This document shows, piece by piece, positions 1-7,000 of a DNA stretch of 16,383 nucleotides (position 1 is the stretch's first letter; each line of letters starts with the position of its first letter). The stretch lies in the NCBI GenBank assembly GCA_002083365.1, contig LVWS01000024.1, positions 1-16,383 on the forward strand, in the 5' to 3' direction. Made by a program: the position numbers and the translations under genes. The notes under the pieces were generated by a model. It searched no databases. It saw nothing but the letters and a program-made list of their open reading frames with translations, and was not told where the DNA came from. The stretch comes from Nitrospira sp. SG-bin1. GTDB lineage: Bacteria > Nitrospirota > Nitrospiria > Nitrospirales > Nitrospiraceae.

Positions 1-290
<290 letters not shown>

Positions 291-297
291 AGCTGAG

Positions 298-315
298 AGC
301 TGTCAGCTGACAGCT
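298..315. repeat. 18-bp perfect palindrome abutting the rpmG ribosome binding site
   Basis: AGCTGTCAGCTGACAGCT equals its own reverse complement. It sits in the short tuf-rpmG gap and runs directly into the AAGGAG Shine-Dalgarno sequence at 316-321 (8 nt before the rpmG ATG). The word CAGCTGACAGCT recurs in the nusG-rplK gap. It has no T-run, so it does not look like a factor-independent terminator. Confidence 0.85.
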
Positions 316-329
316 AAGGAGCGATTGCG

Positions 330-479
330 ATGCGAGAAATTATTGATTTGGCCTGCACGACGTGTAAGCAGCGGAATTACTCGTCCATGAAGAACAAGAA
401 AAACGATCCGGATCGGTTGGAGCGAAACAAATTCTGTAAGTTCTGCCGAAAGCATACGCCTCATAAGGAAGTGAAGTAA
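330..479 (+). CDS. rpmG: 50S ribosomal protein L33 (zinc-binding form)
   Basis: L33 is a small protein of the large ribosomal subunit located near the E site. The 49-residue product begins MREIIDLACTTC and has two CxxC pairs (C9/C12 and C36/C39), so it is the zinc-ribbon 'C+' form rather than the cysteine-free paralogue. The motif NPDRLE-type turn appears as NDPDRLERNKFC. The ATG is preceded by AAGGAG at 316-321 with an 8-nt spacer, which fixes the start. It lies between tuf and tRNA-Trp, the usual place for rpmG in tuf-secE-nusG clusters. The length matches the family (about 49-55 residues) and nothing is missing. Confidence 0.96.
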   Translation: MREIIDLACTTCKQRNYSSMKNKKNDPDRLERNKFCKFCRKHTPHKEVK

Positions 480-486
480 GCGCTGA

Positions 487-558
487 GTGCTGAGATATGA
501 GTGTTGAGTATTGGGAGCGGCACGCGAAGCTCAGTCCTCAGCACTCGTTACTCAACAC
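487..558. repeat. Long imperfect inverted repeat between rpmG and tRNA-Trp
   Basis: Arms 487-508 and 537-558 pair over about 18 of 22 positions. GTGCTGAG pairs with CTCAACAC with one mismatch, there is a 4-nt internal loop, and GAGTGTTGAG pairs with CTCAGCACTC with one G-U. The loop is 28 nt. Each arm is itself two copies of a GTG(C/T)TGAG word, so the element is built from short repeats. It ends about 12 nt before the mature tRNA 5' end and could influence tRNA processing, but I see no direct evidence of function. Confidence 0.75.
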
Positions 559-570
559 GGAAAAAAGAGG

Positions 571-645
571 AGGGGCATGGTGTTAATGGCAGCACATCGG
601 TCTCCAAAACCGAGAGTCTGGGTTCAAATCCTAGTGCCCCTGCCA
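571..645 (+). tRNA. trnW: tRNA-Trp (anticodon CCA)
   Basis: The cloverleaf can be drawn by hand. The acceptor stem AGGGGCA (571-577) pairs perfectly with TGCCCCT (635-641), the discriminator is G642 and the CCA end at 643-645 is encoded. The anticodon arm TCGGT-CTCCAAA-ACCGA has anticodon CCA at 604-606, which reads UGG (Trp). The T arm CTGGG-TTCAAAT-CCTAG has the invariant TTC. A tRNA-Trp upstream of secE-nusG is a widespread arrangement and is probably cotranscribed with its neighbours here. Confidence 0.97.
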
Positions 646-895
646 CCCCCGAGCTTGCTCGAACGGCCGGTGGTCATCTGTTCTCTGACAGGCGGGTAAG
701 GGCTGGGGCCGGTGTAAGGGAGGGACTTTGCTTGTGCCGGGAGCCCATGAGTCGGAAGCCTCTTAGATGGATGGATAAAGCCTCTCCGGGGTTGTGGGTT
801 TCGGGCAACAGCGAAGTAAACGTAATGTGTATGAGTTTCAGCTTGGCAATCACTGAAAATTTATCACGGTTGAGCACTGGAAGGCAGAGCCACTG
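646..895 (+). other. Untranslated stretch between tRNA-Trp and secE with a G-tract cluster
   Basis: This 250-nt gap has no recognisable protein gene and no hairpin-plus-T-run terminator. It contains five runs of three or more G within 694-724 on the coding strand. A small open frame (TTG 732 or ATG 747, to TGA 894-896) overlaps the secE ATG by one base. SRP RNA, RNase P RNA and tmRNA hallmarks were looked for and not seen. The most likely reading is a spacer or 5' leader of secE. Confidence 0.5.
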
Positions 896-1090
896 ATGTT
901 TAAGCGTATGACAGATTCGATTCGACTGTTCGTGACGGACGTGCGGGCGGAGTTGAAAAAAGTGTCCTTTCCCACGCGTGCGGAAACGATCGGTTCGACA
1001 ACGGTGGTGATCGTGTTTTGTATCTTGATGTCGCTGTACTTGTCCGTCATTGACTCATTCCTTTCATGGTTGGTCGGCAAATTCATTTAA
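896..1090 (+). CDS. secE: Preprotein translocase subunit SecE
   Basis: SecE is the clamp-like membrane subunit of the SecYEG channel that exports unfolded proteins. The 64-residue product is the short single-span type found in most bacteria outside the enterics. It has an amphipathic N-terminal helix (about residues 6-22), the conserved AELKKVSFPTR hinge (residues 18-28) and one transmembrane helix (about 32-52). It lies 62 nt upstream of nusG, its near-universal partner. The Shine-Dalgarno GGAAGG (879-884) is 11 nt from the ATG, a little far. The ATG overlaps the stop of a small upstream open frame as TGATG, so coupling is possible. An ATG at 908 would shorten the N-terminus and has no better RBS. 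Confidence 0.96.
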   Translation: MFKRMTDSIRLFVTDVRAELKKVSFPTRAETIGSTTVVIVFCILMSLYLSVIDSFLSWLVGKFI

Positions 1091-1152
1091 GCCTGCCGGG
1101 GACAAGGTAAGGGGAATCCAACGGTAATTCATTGAAGGCCTGAGGGTGGTGC

Positions 1153-1689
1153 ATGACAAAGAACTGGTACGTCATCCATACGTACGCGGGTTTTGAGGGA
1201 CGAGTGAAGACCAGCCTCATGGAGCGTGCAAATCAAATGGGGCTGGTTGAAAAGGTCGGGCAGGTGCTCGTTCCGACCGAGGACGTGATTGAAATTAAGG
1301 ACGGGAAGCGACGGACTTCTCGGCGAAAGTTCTTTCCGGGCTATGTCCTCGTGGAGTTGGAGTCCCCGTTGGGAGACGAGACCTTGCAGATGATCAAGGA
1401 GACGCCGAAAGTGACGGGGTTTGTCGGCGGAGGGACGGTACCGACGCCCTTGACCAATGAGGAAGTGGAATCCTTGCTCAAGCAGGTCGATGCGGGCCAA
1501 GCCGAGCCTCGAGAGCAGGTCAAATTCATTAAAAGCGACAACGTTCGTATCATCGATGGTCCCTTCCTGGGGTTCAACGGGGTGGTCGATGAAGTCGATC
1601 AAGACCATAGCCGATTGAAGGTGATGGTGAGCATCTTCGGCCGCTCGACTCCGGTGGAATTGGGGTTCTTGCAGGTAGAACGAATTTAG
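1153..1689 (+). CDS. nusG: Transcription termination/antitermination factor NusG
   Basis: NusG binds the RNA polymerase clamp and suppresses pausing. Its C-terminal domain contacts Rho or ribosomal protein S10. The 178-residue protein has the NGN domain (about residues 3-110), opening with WYVIHTYAGFE and containing the FFPGYVLVELE core (60-69). A flexible linker follows, then a KOW domain (about 127-178) with the conserved IDGPFLGFNGVVDEV and a C-terminal VELGFLQVERI. The length is standard (E. coli has 181) and there is no extra DII insertion. The start is supported by GAGGGTGG just upstream. It is between secE and rplK as in most bacteria. Confidence 0.98.
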   Translation: MTKNWYVIHTYAGFEGRVKTSLMERANQMGLVEKVGQVLVPTEDVIEIKDGKRRTSRRKFFPGYVLVELESPLGDETLQMIKETPKVTGFVGGGTVPTPLTNEEVESLLKQVDAGQAEPREQVKFIKSDNVRIIDGPFLGFNGVVDEVDQDHSRLKVMVSIFGRSTPVELGFLQVERI

Positions 1690-1705
1690 AAAAAGCTATT
1701 AGCCG

Positions 1706-1745
1706 GCAGTCTTCAGCTTCCAGCTGACAGCTGATCGCTGACTGC
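1706..1745. repeat. Inverted repeat built of AGCTG/CAGCT words before rplK
   Basis: GCAGTC (1706-1711) pairs with GACTGC (1740-1745), enclosing CAGCTT, CAGCTGACAGCTG and related words that can fold on each other. The block leads straight into AAGGAG (1747-1752), the rplK Shine-Dalgarno sequence. The layout, repeat words then CTAAGGAG then ATG, is the same as upstream of rpmG. There is no T-run, so a terminator is unlikely. Confidence 0.65.
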
Positions 1746-1758
1746 TAAGGAGACAGAA

Positions 1759-2184
1759 ATGGCGAAAGAAGTTTCAGCGCAGATTAAATTGCAAATTCCG
1801 GCCGGCAAGGCCAATCCGGCTCCTCCTGTCGGCCCCTCGCTGGGTCAGCACGGGGTCAACATCATGGAGTTTTGCAAGCAGTTTAATGCCAGGACTCAAA
1901 AAGAAGGGGACAGTATCATTCCGGTCATCATTACAGTCTACAAGGACCGTACCTTCAGTTTCATCATGAAGACCCCTCCGGCCTCTGATCTCCTGAAGAA
2001 GGCCGCCGGGATCATCAAGGGGTCCGGTGTTCCACAGAAGGATAAAGTCGGAAAGATCACCAGGCAGCAGTTGAACGACATCGCCCGCAAGAAAATGGGG
2101 GATCTCAACGCGGCCGACGTGGACGGGGCAGCCAAAATCATCGAAGGGACCGCTCGTAGCATGGGCATCGTCATTCAAGGCTAA
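1759..2184 (+). CDS. rplK: 50S ribosomal protein L11
   Basis: L11 binds the GTPase-associated centre of 23S rRNA at the base of the stalk, where translation factors dock and thiostrepton acts. The 141-residue protein is full length. The N-terminal domain (residues 1-70) contains the proline-rich PAPPVGPSLGQHGVNIMEFC signature (residues 21-40). The C-terminal rRNA-binding domain ends KIIEGTARSMGIVI. The start is fixed by AAGGAG (1747-1752) with a 6-nt spacer. It is followed by rplA after 26 nt, the universal L11-L1 pair. In E. coli L1 represses this pair through a site near the 5' end of the mRNA; I could not identify an equivalent here by eye. Confidence 0.98.
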   Translation: MAKEVSAQIKLQIPAGKANPAPPVGPSLGQHGVNIMEFCKQFNARTQKEGDSIIPVIITVYKDRTFSFIMKTPPASDLLKKAAGIIKGSGVPQKDKVGKITRQQLNDIARKKMGDLNAADVDGAAKIIEGTARSMGIVIQG

Positions 2185-2210
2185 TTTCGGGATTGAAGGA
2201 GCGTTTGGTT

Positions 2211-2903
2211 ATGGGAAAGAAAATGAATGCGGCGGTCACGAACGTCGAGCCGCGTGTCTATGGATTGCGTGAGGCCGTAGACACCGTGAAACGATCGGCC
2301 TATGCGAAATTCGACGAATCGGTCGATCTTGCGCTCAGGCTTGGCATCGATCCGAAGCGATCGGATCAATTGGTTCGAGGGACGGCTTCGCTTCCGCACG
2401 GGACGGGGAAAAAGGTCCGCGTCTTGGTATTTGCGAAGGGTGAAAAAGAGCAGGAGGCGAGGCAGGCGGGAGCCGACTATGTCGGAGCCGACGACTTGAT
2501 GGAAAAAATCAAGGGTGGATGGATGGATTTTGACTGCGCCATTTCCACGCCGGACTTGATGGCTTCCGTAGGAAAGCTCGGGAAAGTGCTCGGCCCTCGA
2601 GGGCTCATGCCGAATCCGAAGACCGGCACCGTGACCTTCGAGGTGGGAAAGGCGGTTGCCGATATCCGAAAGGGACGGGTGGAATTCAAGGTTGAGAAGG
2701 CGGGCATTGTGCACGTGCCGGTTGGAAAGGTGTCTTTTGATCCTGCCAAGCTGTACGACAATGCCTCGGCCATAATCGAATCCGTCATCAAGGCGAAGCC
2801 GGCCTCGTGCAAGGGGCGGTATCTCAAGAGTGCTACGATTTCGAGCACGATGGGGCCCGGCGTAAAACTGGATACCGTTGCGCTGACAAAGCAGTGGAGC
2901 TAG
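2211..2903 (+). CDS. rplA: 50S ribosomal protein L1
   Basis: L1 forms the mobile L1 stalk, which helps move deacylated tRNA out of the E site, and is an autoregulator in many bacteria. The product is 230 residues, matching the family (about 229-234). The rRNA-binding signature GPRGLMPNPKTGTV starts at residue 128, and the protein ends SSTMGPGVKLDT before a short tail. I chose ATG 2211 because AAGGAG lies at 2196-2201, 9 nt upstream. An in-frame TTG at 2193 would overlap that Shine-Dalgarno sequence and is rejected. Downstream lies an 82-nt gap made mostly of short repeated words, then rplJ. Confidence 0.97.
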   Translation: MGKKMNAAVTNVEPRVYGLREAVDTVKRSAYAKFDESVDLALRLGIDPKRSDQLVRGTASLPHGTGKKVRVLVFAKGEKEQEARQAGADYVGADDLMEKIKGGWMDFDCAISTPDLMASVGKLGKVLGPRGLMPNPKTGTVTFEVGKAVADIRKGRVEFKVEKAGIVHVPVGKVSFDPAKLYDNASAIIESVIKAKPASCKGRYLKSATISSTMGPGVKLDTVALTKQWS

Positions 2904-2920
2904 GGCCGTTCAGCGTCAAT

Positions 2921-2970
2921 CGTTAATCGTGAATCGTCGAAACGGTTAACAATAACGATAACGACTAACG
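2921..2970. repeat. Long imperfect hairpin of CGTTAATCGT-type words before rplJ
   Basis: Arm 2921-2937 (CGTTAATCGTGAATCGT) pairs with arm 2955-2970 (ACGATAACGACTAACG) with one mismatch and about one bulge, around a 17-nt loop that itself holds the palindrome GTTAAC. The element sits where the L10 autoregulatory leader occurs in other bacteria, 15 nt before the rplJ ATG. It looks like a simple-sequence repeat rather than the known L10 leader fold. Confidence 0.7.
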
Positions 2971-2985
2971 ACGAAAGAGGGAGCG

Positions 2986-3921
2986 ATGAAGAAGGAAGAG
3001 AAGGTTACGGCAGTGGCGGAGTTGACTGAAAAATTCGGTCGCGCGCGGCTGGCGATCTTGACCGAATGCGTCGGCCTTCCGGTCAACGAGGTCACCGAGT
3101 TGCGCAAACAACTCCGTGGAGCAAAGGCGGAGTATCGGATCGTGAAGAATACGCTCGCGGCTCGCGCCGCAGAGGGGACGACCTTGGCCGGACTTAAGGC
3201 GCATCTCAAGGGTCCGACCGGAGTGGTCATCGGCTACGATGATCCGGTGTTGCCGACCAAGGTGCTGAAGGACTTCATCGGCGCTGAGAAACGCGAAGAG
3301 AAGATTCGGATGACCGCCGGGGTGTTGGAAGGCAAAATCCTCCAGCCGGCGGAACTGGCCGCCGTTGCGAAGCTGCCGAAGAAGGAAGTGCTTGTTGCCA
3401 TGTTGCTGTCGGCCATGCAAGGGCCGATTCGTGGTGTCGTGTATACATTGAACGCGGTGTTGTCGAAGTTTGTGCGAGTCATTGCGGCCATTCAGGATAA
3501 ACGGAAAGGAGAAGGGGACATGCCAGCGACGGAAGGAAAGTTGTCACAGGAGGAATTGATCAAGGCGATCGAGAGCATGAGCGTGCTCGATTTGGCTGAA
3601 CTGGTGAAGGGGCTTGAGACGCGGTTCGGCGTGACGGCGGCGGCGCCGGTCGCGGTGGCGGCGGCTCCGGCGGCGGGTGGCGGCGCAGCCGCTCCTGCTG
3701 AAGAGAAGACGGCGTTCGACGTCATTCTCGCGTCGGCACCGGCCGACAAGAAAATTCAGATCATTAAGGTGGTGCGTGAGCTTACGAGCCTGGGTCTGAA
3801 GGAAGCCAAGGATCTCGTGGAGGGTGCGCCGAAGCCGGTCAAGACTGGGGTAGCCAAGGAAGAAGCTGATACGATGAAGAAGAAGCTGGAAGAAAGCGGT
3901 GCGAAAGTCGAAGTCAAGTAA
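2986..3921 (+). CDS. rplJ: Ribosomal protein L10 read in frame into L7/L12 (rplJ-rplL continuous frame)
   Basis: L10 anchors the L7/L12 dimers of the ribosomal stalk to 23S rRNA. Residues 1-178 (2986-3519) are a complete L10: N-terminal rRNA-binding domain (starting MKKEEKVTAVAELTEKFG, with YRIVKNTLA at about 50-58), then the C-terminal helix AVLSKFVRVIAAIQDKRKG that carries the L12 binding sites. No stop codon follows. The frame passes through KGEGD into the ATG of L7/L12 at 3520 and runs to TAA 3919-3921, giving 311 residues. In nearly all bacteria the two proteins are separate genes. The start is supported by GAGGGAG (2977-2983). Either this is a real fusion plus internal start, or a base error removed the stop: one missing base near the GG at 3495-3496 would bring the TAA at 3498-3500 into frame after 171 residues. 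I am sure of the gene content, less sure of the fusion. Confidence 0.9.
   Translation: MKKEEKVTAVAELTEKFGRARLAILTECVGLPVNEVTELRKQLRGAKAEYRIVKNTLAARAAEGTTLAGLKAHLKGPTGVVIGYDDPVLPTKVLKDFIGAEKREEKIRMTAGVLEGKILQPAELAAVAKLPKKEVLVAMLLSAMQGPIRGVVYTLNAVLSKFVRVIAAIQDKRKGEGDMPATEGKLSQEELIKAIESMSVLDLAELVKGLETRFGVTAAAPVAVAAAPAAGGGAAAPAEEKTAFDVILASAPADKKIQIIKVVRELTSLGLKEAKDLVEGAPKPVKTGVAKEEADTMKKKLEESGAKVEVK
3506..3517 (+). promoter_or_regulatory. Strong internal ribosome binding site for rplL
   Basis: AAGGAGAAGGGG includes AGGAG at 3507-3511, with an 8-nt spacer to the ATG at 3520. It lies inside the continuous L10-L12 reading frame, where it encodes the KGEG linker. It strongly suggests that L12 is also made as a free protein by internal initiation, as expected because the stalk needs several L12 copies per L10. 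Confidence 0.85.
3520..3921 (+). CDS. rplL: 50S ribosomal protein L7/L12
   Basis: L7/L12 is the multicopy stalk protein that recruits EF-Tu, EF-G, IF2 and RF3 and stimulates their GTPase. The 133-residue product has all three parts. The N-terminal dimerisation and L10-binding region (SQEELIKAIESMSVLDLAELVKGLETRFGV) is followed by an alanine/proline/glycine-rich hinge (about residues 38-62), then the globular factor-binding C-terminal domain (EEKTAFDVILASAPADKKIQIIKVVRELTSLGLKEAKDLVEGAPKPVKTGV to the end). The domain carries the conserved K-rich helix with GLKEAKDLVE. The start at ATG 3520 has an excellent Shine-Dalgarno sequence. It is in the same frame as rplJ with no intervening stop, so the same residues are also the C-terminal part of the 311-residue frame. 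Confidence 0.95.
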   Translation: MPATEGKLSQEELIKAIESMSVLDLAELVKGLETRFGVTAAAPVAVAAAPAAGGGAAAPAEEKTAFDVILASAPADKKIQIIKVVRELTSLGLKEAKDLVEGAPKPVKTGVAKEEADTMKKKLEESGAKVEVK

Positions 3922-3953
3922 GGAAGCGACTTCATCATTAAAGTGCTTTTGGG

Positions 3954-4001
3954 CTCACTGACAACCGAGGTGTAATCTGGTGCCTCGGGATTTGTCGTGA
4001 G
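3954..4001 (+). promoter_or_regulatory. 16-bp interrupted RNA stem in the rplL-rpoB gap
   Basis: Three helices stack: CTCAC (3954-3958) with GTGAG (3997-4001), GACAA (3960-3964) with TTGTC (3992-3996), and CCGAGG (3965-3970) with CCTCGG (3983-3988). T3959 is bulged on one side and GAT 3989-3991 on the other, with a 12-nt loop. A second small hairpin GGTGA/TCACC (4003-4019) follows before the rpoB Shine-Dalgarno sequence. There is no T-run. In E. coli the same gap carries an attenuator and an RNase III cleavage site. This stem is a good candidate for an equivalent processing or attenuation site, by position and shape only. Confidence 0.7.
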
Positions 4002-4043
4002 TGGTGATTGCTGTTCACCGCCAACCAGTGTGGAGGAGTAGGC

Positions 4044-7000
4044 ATGTCCGAAACGACTCTGCAAGAGTTCGTGGAGCGGAAAGATTTTTCCCGCATTCGA
4101 ACCAACATCGATATTCCGGATCTGATCGAAATCCAAAAGCGCTCCTATGAAGAGTTCTTGCAGTTCGAGGTGGAGCCGGAGCGTCGAAAGGATCATGGGC
4201 TGCAGGCGGCGTTGGCCAGCGTGTTCCCGATTCCCGACTATAACAACACGGCCGTGCTCGAGTTTTCCAGTTACACCTTAGGGGCTCCGAAGTACGACGA
4301 GCGCGAATGTCTCGAACAGGGGATGACCTTCGCGGTTCCGTTGAAGCTGCGCGTTCGCCTGGTGGTGCTCGACAAGGAGGACAAGGGGCCTCGCAAGAAA
4401 GTGCTCGATGTGCGCGAACAGGAAGTCTACGTCGGTGAATTGCCGCTCATGACCGAGCGGGGGACCTTTATCATCAACGGGACCGAGCGCGTCGTCGTCA
4501 GTCAGCTTCACCGATCACCGGGCGCGTCCTTTACCCATGACAAGGGTCGGACCCATGCGAGCGGCAAGGTGTTGTACTCGGCCCGGATTATTCCCTATCG
4601 AGGCTCTTGGCTCGATTTTGAGTTCGATGCCAGGGATATTCTCTATGTGCGGATCGATCGCCGCCGGAAAATGCCGGCCACCATTCTCCTGAAAGCCTTT
4701 GGTTTCTCGAGCGACGACTTGCTCAAGATGTATTACCCGGTCGAGGAAATTCGCGTGTCGAAGGGCAAGATGTTCCGCAAGTTGGATCCTGAAATCCACC
4801 ACGGACTTCGATGTTCCACCGAGGTGATGGACAAGGGAGGCAAGGAACCGTTGGTGCGAGAGGGCGCCAGATTGACCAAAGGCCTGATCGCCAAGCTGAA
4901 GGCATCCGGCGTGAAAGAGATCCCCTTGCAACCGTCGGAATTGGTCGGACGCGCCATTCTCACGGAATTGGTTGACTCCAAGAAGAACAAGTTGGCGGAA
5001 AAGAATCAGCGGTTGACCGCCGAGATTGTGGAGCAGATCGCCGAAAGCGATGTGGAAGAATTCAAGGTCATTTATCTCGATATGGCGACCGCGACGCCCG
5101 TGATTCTCGATACCTTGGAGATGGAGAAAATCGGGTCGAAGGAGGAAGCGATGGTGGAAATCTACCGTCGCCTTCGTCCGGGTGAAACGCCCTCCGTCGA
5201 TACGGCTCGGGCGTTGTTCGACAATCTGTTTCTGAATTCCAAACGTTATGATTTATCTCCGGTCGGCCGACTGAAGCTCAATAAGAAACTTGGACTGGAC
5301 TTGCCTCTTGAGCAGCGGACTCTGACCGCTCAGGACATCGTCGAAGTCATCCGTTACCTCGTCAATCTGAAGATCGGCAAAGGGGAAATCGACGACATCG
5401 ATCACTTGGGGAATCGACGCGTGCGATCCGTCGGTGAGCTCCTGGAGAATCAGTTCCGGCTGGGCTTGGTGAGGATGGAGCGAAGCATCAAGGAGCGCAT
5501 GAATCTCCTCGATATGGAGACCGTCCTGCCGCATGACTTGATCAATGCCAAGCCCGTCGTGGCGGCCGTCAAGGAATTTTTCAGCAGCAGTCAGCTGTCG
5601 CAATTCATGGATCAGACCAACCCGCTGGCGGAAATCACGCATAAACGACGTCTGTCGGCCCTTGGACCGGGCGGGCTTACGAGAGAGCGGGCCGGGTTCG
5701 AAGTTCGAGACGTGCATCCGTCCCACTACAGTCGTATTTGCCCGATCGAGACGCCGGAAGGCCCCAATATCGGCTTGATCACATCGCTGGCCACCTATGC
5801 ACGAATCAACCAGTTTGGGTTCATCGAAGCACCGTACCGTAAAGTCGTCAAGGGACGAGTGACCGATGAGATCGAGTTTCTGTCGGCGATCGAGGGCGAC
5901 AAATACATCATCGCCCAAGCCAACTCCAAAGTGGATGCCTCGGGAAGACTGGTTTCGGAAACCGTCTCTTGCCGTCACGGTGGAGATTTCGTCCTGGCGA
6001 CTCCGGATAAGATCGAGTACATGGACGTGTCGCCGAAACAAGTGGTGAGCGTCGCGACCGCGCTCGTGCCGTTTTTGGAGCATGACGACGCCAACCGTGC
6101 CTTGATGGGGTCCAACATGCAGCGCCAGGCGGTTCCTCTGATAACCTCGGAATCGCCGTTGGTCGGGACTGGGATGGAGGCGGTGGTTGCCCGGGATTCC
6201 GGGTACGTCATCCAGGCCCGCCGAGCCGGCGTGGTAGAGAGTGTCGATGCGACACGCATCGTGGTGAGGGCGGATTCGAAGGACGGCAAGAAGGGGAAAG
6301 ATTCCGGACTGGACGTCTATGACCTCATCAAGTTCCAACGGTCGAATCAAAACACCTGCATTACCCAGACGCCGGTGGTTCGAATCGGCCAGCCCGTCAA
6401 GAAGGGGCAGGTGCTTGGAGACGGACCGGCGATTGACCATGGGGAGCTGGCGCTGGGCAAGAACGTCCTTGTGGCGTTCATGCCCTGGGGCGGATACAAC
6501 TTCGAGGACGCCATCTTGCTCAGTGAAAAATTGGTGCGGGAAGATGCGTTCACGTCGATCCATATCGAGGAGTTTGAAGTCGAAGCCCGTGATACCAAGT
6601 TGGGGAAGGAAGATGTCACGCGGGATATCCCCAATGTCGGTGAAGAAGCGCTGAGAAATTTGGATGAAAGCGGGATCATACGTATCGGCGCCGAAGTGAA
6701 GCCGGGCGATATTTTGGTGGGGAAGGTGACACCGAAAGGTGAAACCCAGCTAACGCCGGAAGAAAAACTGCTCCGTGCGATCTTCGGTGAAAAGGCCGGT
6801 GACGTGAAGGATACCTCGTTGACCGTGCCTCCGGGAGTGGAAGGCATTGTGGTCGACGTCAAAATTTTCTCCCGAAAAGGACTTGACAAGGACGAGCGCT
6901 CGAAGAGCATCGAGACCGACGATCAGATGAAGTTGCAGCGGGATCACCACGAAGAGCTGCGGATCATCGACGAAGAAAAGACGAAGAAGATCCGCAAGCT

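Noticed and set aside
650..661. CGAGCTTGCTCG after tRNA-Trp as a terminator
   Set aside because: The stem is only 4-5 bp and no T-run follows, so it does not qualify.
2193..2210. TTG 2193 as the rplA start
   Set aside because: It overlaps the AAGGAG that serves ATG 2211, and ATG 2211 gives the normal L1 length.
4008..4043. TTG 4008 as the rpoB start
   Set aside because: It has no Shine-Dalgarno sequence and would translate the second intergenic hairpin. ATG 4044 has GGAGGAG and the expected N-terminus.
5253..6563. Long antisense open frame (436 codons) opposite rpoB
   Set aside because: It is a shadow of the highly conserved rpoB coding strand with no independent support.
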